A stretch of DNA of 64,000 nt from Nectonema munidae (lineage: Eukaryota > Nematomorpha > Nectonematoida > Nectonematidae), in NCBI GenBank assembly GCA_030549495.1, contig JAUIRK010000305.1:310001-374000 (forward strand). The letters are read 5' to 3'. Shown here one piece after another: positions 12,641 through 26,910 of the stretch. Made by a program: the position numbers and the translations under genes. The notes below the pieces were generated by a model. The model was not told where the DNA came from and ran no database searches. It saw only the letters and a list, made by a program, of their open reading frames with translations. Each line of letters begins with the position of its first letter. Within the stretch, counting starts at the first letter, position 1.

Positions 12641-12858
12641 AATCCATTTTTCCTTATGTAAGTTATGTGAAGGGCAAAGGATAGCGTACTACAAATATGA
12701 AATATACTTACCAATCTCACTCTTACCCAAGATTTTTGAATAGCATACATGTCTCTTTTATTTTAAATTACCTCTTATAGACTAGTCGTATTGTACTTCA
12801 AAACGCTACCCATTAATGACCAACGAATCACATGTAAATCCTTTAAAAATATACCGTT

Positions 12859-13158
12859 TGTGACCAGTGTATCATATGTGATACACCGACATTTCCTTTT
12901 ATAAAAACTTTTATTATGGAAGATTTTAATTAAAATATGAAATTTCTATTTTTTAAATCTAATATATATAGATTTTAAATATAAGAAGCGATACTATGTG
13001 AAAACAAGTAAAAAAAAGTGTTGTTTTTTTATTCCATCTATAAATTCGTTAGTATAATTTTTTCTTTTACATATATTTGTATCAAAATAAATTATAATTT
13101 TTGTTTGATTAATCATACAAATTGATTGACGTATCACATTTGTATCTCTGGTCGTGAC
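12859..13158. mobile_element. 300-bp inverted-repeat element (MITE)
   Basis: Left TGACCAGTGTATCATATGTG and the inverted right end CGACCAGAGATACAAATGTG align over about 35 bp. The left arm also contains a short internal palindrome (GTGTATCA..TGATACAC). Similar CCA-GTGTC palindromes occur just inside the ends of the piggyBac copy at 54.1 kb, so a piggyBac origin is possible, but no flanking TTAA was seen. Confidence 0.5.
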
Positions 13159-13681
13159 TAGGAAGTAATGTACAATACTGTTTGTATTCGTTGCATCACA
13201 AACTTTCTTTACTTCCAATAATTTATATGGTATGCTCACTATTTTGTATAGAGTATAAACATTTGTTTTATACTCTTTCTATCTTGCCATTTTTCATTTT
13301 TGTGGTTTGTCGTTTAATTATTTAGTATTGTTGATACTTGATAGTATTGTTGTAGTATTACTTGTATATTATCAATACTTGTAGTATTGATGGTATTCTT
13401 GATAATGGTATGTTTTTTGTTTTGCTACTGTAAACAGGCTTGCAATTTTTGAATCTTTTGCCTGAACGATATTTCTAACAAGGACATTTTGTTATTTTCT
13501 ACACAACCCTGGCTCAACTTAAACATGCCCTCTCAAGACATGTTTCTATATAACTATTTTATTAGATGATTTAACTTTTTGTGAAACTTTTATGATTTCT
13601 AGTTCAATATTCAAAAATAAAAGTGAGAAATAGATGTTTATGTTAAAAATTTAAACATCATTTATTTTAAATAATAATCGG

Positions 13682-13832
13682 GAGTGTAGTCAGGAATTCT
13701 ACTCGCCAAGGGAGTCGGTTAGAAAATTTTCATGGGGTAAACAAAAATCATTGACAAAAAAAAACTTCATTACTTCTAATTTTGCAAAAAAATTTCAGGA
13801 GGGTAGGGCGGTTCTTTTCACTACACCCATGG
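13682..13832. repeat. hAT-like MITE remnant
   Basis: GGGAGTGTAGTCAGGAATTC on the left and TTCACTACACCCATGG on the right form imperfect inverted ends of the GGGGGTGTAGT type common in hAT MITEs. G-rich tracts lie just inside. No 8-bp duplication was recognised, so the limits are approximate. Confidence 0.35.
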
Positions 13833-13913
13833 AAAATATTTTGTGATATTTTTATTTTTTTGATGTATAATATAGAAATCTGAAGTGTCGGTCTTTTTTT
13901 CTATCTTTCTAAT

Positions 13914-15360
13914 TTCCGAAGAAGATTCTGGCGATGAAAAATACTTTGAAATTAATAATTTAGGACCCAATCAGTTAGCTGTAGAATGTATACTCCTAGC
14001 ATTTAGCCATGAAGAGACAGATGATGAAACCTAACATTCCTAACTTTGAACCGGTTTATTGTGATCGACCCATTAAAATATTTGATATATTTTTTGTAAA
14101 TGTTAATATAATGATATGTTTTTCAAATATTCAAATTTATACGCTCCACAGAACAACTTCATTTTAAATGCAGCACAAAAAGAATTTCTATATTCTATTA
14201 GCATTCTTATATGTTTTAGTTATGTAAATTTGCCGCATATTCGATTATATTGGCATAAAGAATTGGATTGTTTGAACTTTTAATTTTAATCGCAATGAGG
14301 AGAAAAATTTTCGAAGAGATAATGTGCAATATTTTTTTTAGCAATAATCTTAATTTGTCTGATGAAGGTTGTTTTGGGAAAGTTCAACATTTTATCGGAG
14401 AATTGAATTGAAACTTCATAAAATATGCTCCATGTGAATATTCAGTATTGATAAAGATGGTTCCTTACTTTGCTAGCGATCCAACAAAATAATTCGTATA
14501 ATTCTTTTTGGTTACCGCAAATGGTCCCCGTGTATTTTACTAGGCTATTGTATCCAATGTGATATATATTTAAGTGCGCATAAAAGGAACTGATAAAGGG
14601 AAAAAATTGGGTTGAAAGACGAAGACTTAAATTTCATAGAAAAATTAATGAAGTTTTGATGAAACGATTATTATTTTATTTGTGACAACTTCTTCGCCTC
14701 TTATGATATTGTTGAAAAAATGAAACAAATGAATAAACTAACAGAAACAATAAGAAGTAATAGAACAAAGTAATTTGCCTTGCTTACTCTCAAAGAATTA
14801 AAGTCAAAAGGAAGAAGTTCTTATAAACTATCAAATAATGGAGGGGTGTGAATAAGGTTGGTTAGATACTGGGTTTTGATAACTCAAGTGGGTTCAATTC
14901 CATATCAAGCCTACTTTCCTCATAGTTTGATACAAGCTGCGCAATTGTGTCTTCTCGATGAAAATACCCCATTATACCTTTATCTTTATAATTTTTTTTC
15001 AATGGTTTGACAACAGATCAGTTTTAGGCATATCGAACACAATTTCACATTTACCTCTAAGACAAACTACTAGGTATTCAACTGCTTACAGAAAAATCAA
15101 TAAATATAACCTAACCAAATATGCTTTCTATTTATAAAAAATGAATGAAATGGATCGTATGGCACAAATTTCACTACCTAGGAGGTCGATTAGGGGTAAA
15201 AATTGTACTGACCAATATTCACCTTATTTGTATCAGTGTGACTCAGTCTTAGCAAATTTATAGGCTGACTCCAAATAAAAAATTGATCAACTCACATTTA
15301 GGAGGTGTCTTGTTGAATTGCTAATAAAAACATATGGTACACCTTCTCGTACATGTAATA
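13914..15360 (+). pseudogene. piggyBac (PGBD2/3-like) relic split by a SINE
   Basis: In plus order and in changing frames the sequence reads SEEDSGDEKYF (acidic N-terminus), NLNLSDEGCFGKVQHFIGEL, MVPYFASDPTK, IILFGYRKW, KMKQMNKLTETIRSN, ELKSKGRSSYKLSNNG, then a SINE (14845-14990), then QWFDNRSVLGISN, RRSIRGKN and LTFRRCLVELL. This is the known order of the PGBD2/PGBD3 branch of piggyBac transposases. Stops and frame changes are numerous, so it is an old dead copy, and the SINE landed after or during its decay. Terminal repeats were not found. Confidence 0.8.
14845..14990 (+). repeat. tRNA-derived SINE, copy 2 (inside piggyBac relic)
   Basis: Same family as the copy at 3719-3872: AAGGTTGGTTAGATACTGG head, B box GGTTCAATTCC (14891-14901), tail GCAATTGTGTCTTCTCGATG. 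It interrupts the piggyBac relic between its SNNGG and QWFDNRSV segments. Confidence 0.75.
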
Positions 15361-15966
15361 GCTAATGCTAATGAAGATATCAACTTCGATAAAGTTGGTC
15401 ATTTCATTTCTCTTTTAGAAAATAAATAAGATTGAGATGTCGGCATTGCCATTCAATCACTTCAACTATATGTATAAAATGTAGGAGTCCATGTTAAATG
15501 TTTTATTGATTTTCATATAAAATGATTTTTTTATTATTTTCATTTTTCTCTTTTCCTTAACATTATGAACTTTCAATATAGCACATTTTAACTTTTTTAT
15601 GTTTTATTTCGCAAAATGATAGTTTTTTATAAAATGATTTGAATTTTTTGTTTTATGTGAATAAATGTTCAATTAACGTACATTTTAATACATATAAGGG
15701 TTACAGACACATTATTCAAAATAAACCAGAAATCATATAGAGCTTGAGTCAGATCTGTGAATATGTAAAAAATTATTTTGCATAATTACGAGCAACAAGG
15801 AAATATAAGTTAAAGTCCTAGTATAATTTATTCTTTTATATCTTTTTACCCAAATCCTTGAATGTTCTTAGTTTCAGGCCATGTATCGGGTAAAATAATG
15901 ATCGCTATCTAGCTGGAATGACTATTTTTCATGTTTTATTTACTCTTATTTTAACATTTTTTCTAG

Positions 15967-16014
15967 ATTCTAGTCGAAGTGGCAGACAAAGCTTCAAATT
16001 TTTTACTTTCAAAA
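15967..16014 (+). CDS. membrane glycoprotein gene, exon D
   Basis: A 48-nt exon. The acceptor TTTTTTCTAG|AT donates the two bases needed after exon C, creating an NSS sequon, and the exon ends TTCAAAA|GTAAAA with one base over. It encodes SSRSGRQSFKFFTFK, a basic stretch directly before the membrane segment. Small size and modest splice sites make it the least certain exon; the support is that both its phases match its neighbours. Confidence 0.45.
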
Positions 16015-16076
16015 GTAAAACTTATATCTATAATTGGAATAAAGGTATTAATGCTCATTTTGTTTTTCCTCACTAG

Positions 16077-16312
16077 AAAAGTTTCTTCTCTTTTTTTCTT
16101 GCGTCTTTGTTGTGTGTTTGATTGCTCTTGCAATTATTCTGATGAAGCGACAAAACCTTTTGTTCAAAAGTTCTTCAGGATCGCATCACGTGGGAAGAAT
16201 TTATCAAAGAGTTTCACAGAATGATGGAGATGATGAAATTTTAGATTTAGATGAATCTTTGATTGATTGTAACCCAGCTCCCGCCATTGATCCACTAATT
16301 ACTACCTCTTAA
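16077..16312 (+). CDS. membrane glycoprotein gene, exon E: transmembrane segment and tail
   Basis: Last coding exon, after a 62-nt intron. It opens with a hydrophobic helix (FLLFFSCVFVVCLIALAIIL), followed by the basic stop-transfer MKRQ and a roughly 55-residue tail that is acidic in the middle (NDGDDEILDLDESL) and ends PLITTS before TAA at 16310-16312. With the sequon-bearing, Cys-containing exons A-C in front, this predicts a type I plasma-membrane protein with a short cytoplasmic tail. The tail shows no kinase or death domain. Family not recognised. Confidence 0.6.
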
Positions 16313-16410
16313 AATATATATTGTGCATCAATTAGCAATATATTAAATTTATTACATATAATATTTAAAAATATTTTAATTGTAACAAAATTTATTTTCT
16401 TTTTTAATCG

Positions 16411-16416
16411 AATAAA
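16411..16416 (+). terminator. poly(A) signal of the membrane glycoprotein gene
   Basis: AATAAA 99 bases after the stop codon of exon E, in an AU-rich 3' untranslated region; supports exon E as the terminal exon. Confidence 0.6.
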
Positions 16417-17476
16417 AGCGAAGAATTTGATTCCATCCTAATCTTTTTTCTTGAATATTCCTTTCTTTTACATCGCATCCACGAATGAAAATTTGAAAAA
16501 AAAACTTAACTTCAAGGGTCATATTACATTTACTAATCTACCATTGACTTATATCTATATAAGATATAAGATATTATAGATCATTACTTATATTTTATGA
16601 TACTATCATTTATTGATACTACATTTGATGAATCGACATTTAGCTTTTGTTAAGTTTGAAAGTCTGTGTGTAATTAACCACATTTATCGATATCGGGGAA
16701 TTAAATAACTAGATGATAATTTAATTTCCAAATATTATTGTCTTATTTGATTTCAAAAGCTATTAATTAGAATGCCTAGTACTTCGGGTTTAACTTATCT
16801 GAATACATTATACCTTGTTCTACAAAGATAAAGGGTTGAAGCAAAATTTTATACAGTACTTCTTTGCTAGATGAATTTTTAAATTGTATGATTTTATAAT
16901 TATCTCTTGAAATGCCTCTTAAAATAATTTAGAGACTACTTGAAAAAACCTCCCATTTGAAACACAATTTCAAAAGAATCATTTGGTGTCGGGTTTATTT
17001 TCACATACAGCATTTTTTGTTATAGCATCGTTTACAGGGATATACCATTTTACTCCGCATTTATTTCAACAACTATGATAAAGATTACGCACACTTATGA
17101 AATCTATTTTATCGGTTTTGTTCGTTGTATGCTAAGTAGCATACAGGTTATTCACTAATATCAAATAAATGGTTTGCTTTCATCTATCATAGCAAGATGA
17201 AAAATATCAAATAGTAAACAATTTACTATTTTATCCATATGCGCGTTACATCAAACCATCATCAAGTGAGAAAAACCTTGAAATTGTTCTAATGAAGCTG
17301 TATATCATATGTGTACAACGTACATTTATTGATTTATGACAACTGCTTGATCAAATGTTATTTTCCTTTTTTGATTCCATTTCTTTTCACTAACTTTTTT
17401 CTTTACTTGTTTTGTTTTTCAATACCTCGTCATTTTTATTTGAAAACTTCTGATTGTCAGTTTCTACCTCATTGAA
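16417..17476. other. AT-rich spacer with one half of a 58-bp direct repeat
   Basis: No exon seen. It contains the left copy (17007-17064) of a 58-bp repeat that recurs at 19954-20011, on the other side of the piggyBac copy. Confidence 0.4.
17007..17064 (+). repeat. 58-bp direct repeat, left copy
   Basis: From ACAGCATTTTTTGTTATAGC to TACTCCGCATTTAT; apparently identical to 19954-20011, same orientation, 2,947 bp apart. The inner part (GGTATATCCCTGTAAACGATGC in reverse complement) looks like a pogo/Tigger-type end, which is only a resemblance. Confidence 0.8.
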
Positions 17477-19585
<2,109 letters not shown>

Positions 19586-19762
19586 TTTTTATAAATGTTT
19601 TTTGCCATTATTTTATGCTTTGCTATACTTTCAGTCTGTAATAAACCTTTTGTCCTCAAAATCAGTTTGAAATATAGTTTTGTTTGCAAATGAAACTAAT
19701 TTTTAGCTAGTTAGTAATTTCTTCATTGAGTTACACCTCAAAGAAAAATGTAGTTTCATGAG

Positions 19763-20192
19763 AAAAACCAAGATAATTCAACTTTCCTAACTATAAATTC
19801 TAATTTTTTGCTTCATTAATGAAAGTAAACAATCTAAATTAAATTTACATGATAAAATTAGATCAATTTTAATGAAAAATTTTTTCAAATTATTATCTCA
19901 AAGTTTATTGTGGAGTAAATTGCCATATGTCTGTAAAGCGAAGGCTTCGCTTAACAGCATTTTTTGTTATAGCATCGTTTACAGGGATATACCATTTTAC
20001 TCCGCATTTATAAAAACCAAGATAATTCAACTTTCCAAACTATAAATTCTAATTTTTTGCTTCATTAATGAAAGTAAACAATCTAAATTAAATTTACATG
20101 ATAAAGTTAGATCAATTTTAATGAAAAATTTTTCAAATTATTATCTCAAAGTTTATTGTGGAGTAAATTGCCATATGTCTGTAAAGCGAAGG
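19763..20192. repeat. tandem duplication, 249-bp period, with hairpin spacer
   Basis: 19763-19944 and 20012-20192 are near-identical (about 182 bp). The 67-bp spacer holds the right copy of the 58-bp repeat. At the first junction the sequence is an inverted repeat (CTGTAAAGCGAAG|GCTTCGCTTAACAG), a likely hairpin. It lies just downstream of the piggyBac copy. Confidence 0.85.
19954..20011 (+). repeat. 58-bp direct repeat, right copy
   Basis: Matches 17007-17064 base for base as far as I can read. Here it is preceded by CTTCGCTTA and lies inside the 249-bp tandem duplication. Confidence 0.8.
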
Positions 20193-23100
20193 ATTGAGTT
20201 GATTTTAAAATGCTAAAATATTTATTAAAAGACTAACCATGTGTTTAAAAGCCTAAGTTAAATGCAATACTTCTAAGATAATCTAAATTCGTTTTTTCTT
20301 GCTATGTTAGATTTTGTCCTGACACCTATTTCCCCAAAATTTCATATATATTTTTTTCTTAGGATCCTATCTAGATAAGTATCGTGTCATAATTTAAAAT
20401 TTTTATGATGGAGTTGTTTTCCTATGTAGACAGTACAAAACCATCGATAGGTAATAGGATAAAAGAAAATGTACATTTGGAATTAAAAATTAATCAAAGA
20501 AAATTATTAAACATTTAAAATCTATTTCTTCAAATGACAAACGTTCTATAAGAAATCCTCGTTATGTTCAAAAGTTCTACATACAAGAAAATAGCGGAAT
20601 TTGATTCTCTTTAGACACAAAAAAGGTTATCTTTAAGTTAAAAATTTTTAACAGCACATTTTTTATATATATTAACATATGTACATATACATTTATAAAC
20701 ATATAATATATTATGATGGGACGGCACCATTTCCTTTTTCGATATCGAGACCAATAAATTGCTATGATTCCAATTCCATTTATTTCTACTACATGCTTAC
20801 AAATGAATAAAAGAGTTTACGTTCTAAAAGACTTTTATTCAGCTCTAATGATAAAAATGACAGGCACGGTGATGTTACATCTTTCAAGCTGCTTTTTTCT
20901 GGACCACTATATGTTTAGTAGCTCAAGAGCATCTCGAGTGATTTTGTTACCACATCTAATGACTAACCAGACCCAGTCATATTTAACTTGACTGAATGAA
21001 AACTACCATTAATTAGGCACAATTTGAAAGTAAGTAAAGGGGAAATAAAATTGATCAAAGCAACTACAGAGCTTATATATATCCCTTTCTTATCCCTATC
21101 CATTATATCTTCTATAATCTACAAATTTTTATATAAAAAATGTTCTATAAACAAATATATTTTTATTTTTCAAGTAATAATACCAAGCTCTTTTCAGAAA
21201 GAAATTTTCAACCAAATATCTCAATAAACTCTTTAAAAAAAAAGAATAATTAAACGATCTAAAATATGTTCAACAGGGGCACACATCAGTGGCGTAGCGA
21301 AAAATAAAAATAGGATGGCATATTTTTTCTAAAAAAATAAAAATTTCTAATTTCTGAGAAGATTAAACAAGAGTTGCATAAAAAATGTCAAGACTTCAAC
21401 TTTAAATTAATAGCCTTAAATTTTTAATGGAATAAAAATGGGAGGTCGGCCATCTAGTGAAAATGGAGGGGCCTTGAACTACAGGTCCCCTCCTGGCTAA
21501 CTTCCTTTAAATTATTTGAGAATTCAAAGTTATTGGTGTAGCGAAAGGCTTTTTCACCCCCATGAAATCACATTAAGGAGGGGCATAAGATTAAAATAAA
21601 GTATACAAAATCTTTATCTAGTGATAAAAAATATATGTTCTCCAGGACATATAACTGAAATGCCACAGAATTTGTATTTGACTATTTGGAAAAAAGACGA
21701 TCTAATTCACTAATTAAACAATCAAGCATATGATAGGAGATCATGATGTATTGCACAAGGCTTTAATCAAATGGTTGACAATTTGTTTGCAGAAAAATGA
21801 ATCGATCGAGCATCCGAAGCTTTCTTGTCCGTTTACATGTTGTTGTTGTTGTTGGTGAAATAGCGCATTTAATTGCAGAGTTTATTAAATTTCTATGAGT
21901 TATTTCATTCAATTTAAAATTTTGTATATCAACATAATCTTCGTGAGTGAAGAAAAGAATTTTACTGCTTTTTCCATTTCTCCGTGTTTGTCATGTAGCT
22001 GTTTTGATTCTTTATGAATTTCTCCAAAAATGTTTAATAAAAACTACACTAAGCAAACAAACTCTTGATCAATCTGTGCTAGTAAACCAAGTGTGGATAG
22101 AGCTGAGAGCTCCAGTGTCATCTACAGGTGTTTCATTCAAAATTCTCATTTGACATCAAAAGTCAAAAGAACATTTTTTAGATCAAGTTCTCCAACACCA
22201 CCACGATATGTCATAGGTTTTGCAGTTCACTTATTTGTTCCACAGGAAATATTTTTCGCTGCATAAAACTACCGAGATACTAGCAAAGATATAGAGTTTT
22301 TCGAGAAAACAAGAATTCGTCTCTTCGGGCACTGTAAGTTTTATCAATACTAAATTGAAAATATGTCTATAGCAGTATCTATAATATGCAAACGTATTAC
22401 TAATTCGTTTCTATACCCCATTTAACCCTTCACTCATAACTGATGCTCCATAAAATTTCTAAGCCTAAAAGAGAATATTTGTAATTCAACAACAGGGGGT
22501 ACAAATATTTACTTTTTCCATACCTTTTTTGCATTAACATAGGAAGTCGTATATGATATTCTTATAATTTATTCTACTGTGATATGGGGTATACGCTGTG
22601 TTCATAACAGACAGTAATATAGAGGGGTTACGAGAAGCTTGTTATGACAAAGAGGACGTCTTAGTTGAGACAACGAACAAAGTATAGTGAAAGCAATGAG
22701 TGATTATCCAATAAAATCACATAATGATTTGTCAATCCAAATTAAATCTAAAGTTATATTGTATTAAGTAGGTTAGATAATGCATTAAGTATATGCTCTT
22801 TCGACTTAGTAATATATGTATGTCCCCATATAGGATTTATATATATTAATAATTTGTTAAAGAAGTATCAAACTATTAATTTATAAAAATTTATTAATAG
22901 TTTCATTTTTAAAATATTTATGTCTTAATAAGCAAAAATAATTACAAAAAAATTATGAAAAATATTAATAAATAAATATAATCTCTATAATGGATGAGAT
23001 AGAAATAGAATTTATTTTGTAAAAATTTAATTTTAATTATTCAATTTCTTATTTTAGTTTCTCTAATCTTTTTTTTTAAATATTTATGCAATTAAATTTT

Positions 23101-23196
23101 TCTAAGGTTTTGCTCCACTATTTATTTAATCATTTTGTTTTTTGTAATTTTCTTTTTTGGCATCTTTTTTCTTTAAAATGAATCTTCTGAAATGAA
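20193..23196. other. AT-rich region with a hAT-like MITE remnant
   Basis: No exon recognised. 21290-21500 has hAT-style inverted ends (CAGTGGCGTAGCGAAAAA, and GGTCCCCTCCTGGCTAACTT on the right), with a second GTGTAGCGAAAGG near 21536. Upstream of 23197 two tiny upstream reading frames precede the CPEB start: ATG at 23178 with stop at 23193-23195, and ATG at 23192 with stop at 23198-23200. Confidence 0.35.
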
Positions 23197-23643
23197 ATGA
23201 CTTCTTACAATTTTGATTTTAAATCTGATAAAATTTTCTCATATGAAAAAAGTGAAATTGAAAATAATTTCAATTGCAATAGTCCAAATGATAACACAAT
23301 TGCTTCAAACACCTGGAGTGGTTATGACAATGCGGTTTCTTCAGGGATCTTTGATACTAAAAATATAAATGCCTATAATGCAAATTTAAATAGATATAGC
23401 TCTCTTACACAAAAATACATCGATTTTCCGAAAAAAAGATCACAAACGTTTCATTGCAAAGCTAAGAATTTTTGGAATCCTTTTCATAGTTTCTCATCGA
23501 CTTACAACCCATGGAGTTTAAATCCAGGAACATATTATAAGCATAATCAAGAACAAAGACAAGTTTCTCGCTATAATTATGAAACTTCTCATTCTTCTGA
23601 TGTACAAAATTCATGTTTTTCTCTTTTTAATGAAGTTTCTAGT
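23197..23643 (+). CDS. candidate first coding exon of the CPEB gene (Asn/Ser/Tyr-rich)
   Basis: An open 149-codon stretch beginning MTSYNFDFKSDKIFSYEKSE, followed by low-complexity sequence rich in Asn, Ser and Tyr (NNFNCNSPNDNTIASNTWSG, NINAYNANLNRYSS) and a WNPFHSFSSTYNPWSLNPG segment. It ends at AGT|GTAATA in phase 0, which fits the phase-0 start of the next exon; GAT|GTACAA, nine codons earlier, also fits. Position, strand, phase and the prion-like composition typical of Orb2/CPEB N-termini make it a likely first exon, but no conserved motif proves it. It could instead be a separate unknown gene. Confidence 0.5.
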
Positions 23644-26510
23644 GTAATACATTTATTTTATTTTATCGTTTTTTAATATATTCAAGTAATTTGTTTTATT
23701 AATGATGCTTTATTTTATTTAATATTTAGTTTAAAAGCAGTCTATTATTTTTACTTTGCATATAAACGCGTTCTTAGCTCTTTTTAATGGTATCATTAGG
23801 CATGTAACGATTATTACGCGTTGCTAATAAAGGTGTACGTGCACGCTGTTCTTAATTCCCTCAAAAATTTTAAGTTCTACACTTAAATCTTCAAAGCATC
23901 ACTAAGTTATTTCAGCCAAATCATTTTTAAACACTAGTGTATGCTGTACCATAAAATTACAATACAATTCCTAGAAACATGATTAATATATGTTTTTTGT
24001 TTTACTATTTTTTCACTGACTATTTGACAATTTTACTGCATGCCCTATTCAGTAATATTTGATTTTTTTAAAATGTAGTATAATTATGTATGGAATTCAA
24101 CATGTACGAAATATTACTCATTTTTTACTGTTAAAATATAATATGCCTTCTATGATTGATAAAGTATATTTTTGATAAAACTTTATAAACTTGTAAAGAA
24201 TATATTATCTTTAACTTTGGTATACTCCCTTTGAAAAACTTTTTATCACATTTTATGATCAACAATCAGAGGCCTCTCTTTTTTGGATATCAAATAGCTT
24301 TTGATATTGAAATATTGTTTCATGAATTCAAATAATCTGTTTTAAATATTACCTACCGTCTGTTACAGCCCGTAATAAAACTATTTTTTTTAAATTTTTT
24401 TGTATTCATATTACTATCCATTTCTTATTTGAACGGAAAGTTAATAGGGTCTATTGAATGAAAAATATTTTTTCTATTATTTTTAAATTTTTTGTTGAAT
24501 AATTATAAATGTGACTTTTTGTAATAAGTGTTATAAAGCGATGATATCTATTGCTATTTTTAAAGTAAATTACTCTTCTAATATTTATTTAGTTTATTTG
24601 AAATCAAATGCGACTATTTCTTGTTTCTAGTATACGCATAAAATAATTAATATAAAGTAATTTGATATAAGAGTGTCTTTAAATTAACCCCTTAATTTTA
24701 AAGACTAATTGTCTGCTTTTTTTCCATCATTTTTTTATAATTAAAGCTGACGAATTTCATTTCTTTGGACATTGGTTCTCAATGTATTAAGGAATCGTCT
24801 GTGTTAGAAAACTTACGATGGAATTAGATGGGTTTATGTGTTAATATTATATATACAGACTCTCAAATGTCGAATATACATGGCTGATGGGCATTTAAAA
24901 TCTAAAACTTTTGAATATTACTCTAAATTTTGCCTGAGTTATATATACTACATATAAAAATGTGTTTAGTTTTGTTAAATAAAAATTAATAGTTTTGAAT
25001 TTTTAAAGAATTTATTTTAATTATAATATTTTAAAGAGCTCCTTATAACCTAGTATTTAAAATCGAAAAGATATTTAGTACTCTATATTAAACCAAGAGA
25101 ACAGTTTTTATATATATTATTGAAGCCTAAAAAGATGGTTAAACTCTTTGCCTCGGATAATCTTACATACTGTTGAATGATAACTGAATATGCTAACTAA
25201 GTCTGATTTTTCAAAAGTAAAAGGAAATTCTATAAATCTAGAAGAACCAAATTCTACTTTTTTTGGGAATCGGAATCGTAAAAAATTTTGGTATCATGCC
25301 ATCACTAATTTTGCAATTTAGTGAAGAATCTTTCAAACTTCCATGTATCATGGGCTGCCCATCTATTGGCAAATTGGTCTCTAAGTTTCTAGCTTTGGCC
25401 GTCTCAAAATGTTTTAAATTTTTTAGCCTGTCCTTTCAACTTAGACTGAAAAATTACGAAAATTTGCTATGCATTCACCTATGTAATTAAACAATTTTTT
25501 TGCGATGAATGAATATTCATAAACACAATGAATTGAACCCGTTGTTTCCTTATTTTTATATTGATAGATCAAATAGGGAGCACACTTTATTCTAAATAAG
25601 TATCAAAATAATGCACGGGAATTTAGCTATAATGTGTAATTGAAAAAATAAACCCGAATTTTGTCCCATTTTTTATTATTTTAAATGAACCACGGAACAA
25701 ACTTTATTATAAAGAAATATCACATTAAATATACTGGAAATCTAGAAATATTGTATTATATGATAGAATATAACGAATGAACTAATGACGGATTGTTGCC
25801 GTCTTCATTTTTATCAGGTTTCAGAACATCATAAAAAAATGATGAGAGGTTGTCTCATGTGTCCAACCTCTTTACGTTTTGGAAAAAAATATATATATGT
25901 AAAATTTATATTTACATAAGTAATCTAAAATTCGATAAACAATCATAATGACTGAAAAATAAACCCAATTCATAAAGAAAATCTGTGTAAAAAAATAAAA
26001 TATTTCCAACAATGAGGAATAATGGGATATTAAATTGCCAGATTAATAAATCAATCTATTGGCTCAATTTAATGCGTACAGAATTGAACATTTTATAAAA
26101 TGTAGGAAATGATTTTTGTGATAAAAATTTTGATAAATATGCTATACTTTAATAAAATTGCGCTGCACATCTGTATAGAAGAGCTCAAGCTTGCGAACTT
26201 ACTGGAAGTAAAGCAACGCCTACAAAAATAGTCAAATTGAGTGTAGATTTTCTGTGAAATGTCCATTGTCCTAAATGTCATACCACGTTCTTGCATAGTG
26301 CTATATCTTTTACTTCGCTCATCAGTTACAAGTGTTTTCCATATGTATACAACATGGGATCCAGTGAGTGATCGCCTCCTGGCCTCATTCCAAATAATCT
26401 GTGCCTAGCATAGCGCTTCGGTTCTTATTTGTTTATTTTCATTTTCTCCCTCACTCGCTATCTTAGCCTTCGTTTTATAAATATTTCTCACACTTTCAAA
26501 AATATTTCAG
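23644..26510. other. CPEB intron 1 (inferred), with repeat at 24684
   Basis: Very AT-rich. Holds one copy (24684-24795) of a dispersed repeat shared with 39573-39662. No exon recognised. Confidence 0.35.
24684..24795. repeat. dispersed repeat, copy 1
   Basis: Starts TTAACCCCTT and shares AATTGTCTGCTT..TTTT and GACGAATTTCATTTCTT..GTTCTCAATG with 39573-39662, which ends CTCAAGGGGTT. Together the two copies suggest a decayed piggyBac-type MITE with (TTAA)CCCCTT ends; the superfamily is inference. Confidence 0.5.
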
Positions 26511-26910
26511 GATCAAAAACTAGCACGCTTTCCTTCTAAGTCTTTTAATGATGCTGGTGAAACAGATCAAGTCAGAAAGAAGAGCAATTTAATAGGAAAT
26601 AAGTCTTTGACGTCAAGCTATTCAAATAACCCACCTTTATTAACGTCGTCCTCCATGACAAGTTATTCTCTCAATTCTTTTAGTCCACCACCTTCAACCG
26701 TATCCTCTTCCGCGTCCACCATGATGTTTTCCATGACTTCTAGTCCTTTGATTGACAGTGCTAATACAAACTCCTTTAATATGTGTGGTTTGGAAAGTCA
26801 ATTAATTGAAATAATGAAAGAACATTGTCCTGATTCTTCAATGGGAAGTTGCTTTGACGTTAACGCATCAACTCTATACGATAACCTATATTATAATCCT
26901 ACTAATTCAG
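26511..26910 (+). CDS. CPEB exon 2 (Ser-rich linker)
   Basis: Acceptor AATATTTCAG|GAT, donor AATTCAG|GTACTC; 400 nt, phase 0 in, one base out. Encodes DQKLARFPSKSFNDAGETDQ, then SNLIGNKSLTSSYSNNPPLL and a Ser/Pro/Thr-rich run (SFSPPPSTVSSSAS), ending LESQLIEIMKEHCPDSSMGS and YYNPTNS. This is the poorly conserved, disordered N-terminal region of CPEB proteins that carries aggregation and phosphorylation sites. Its link to exon 3 is supported by the exact phase match (Glu codon split 1+2). Confidence 0.7.

Noticed and set aside
26360-26385. Mini-exon ATGGGATCCA|GTGAGT as an alternative CPEB start
   Set aside because: Strong donor, but it leaves one base over while the 26511 exon opens in phase 0, so the frame would break.
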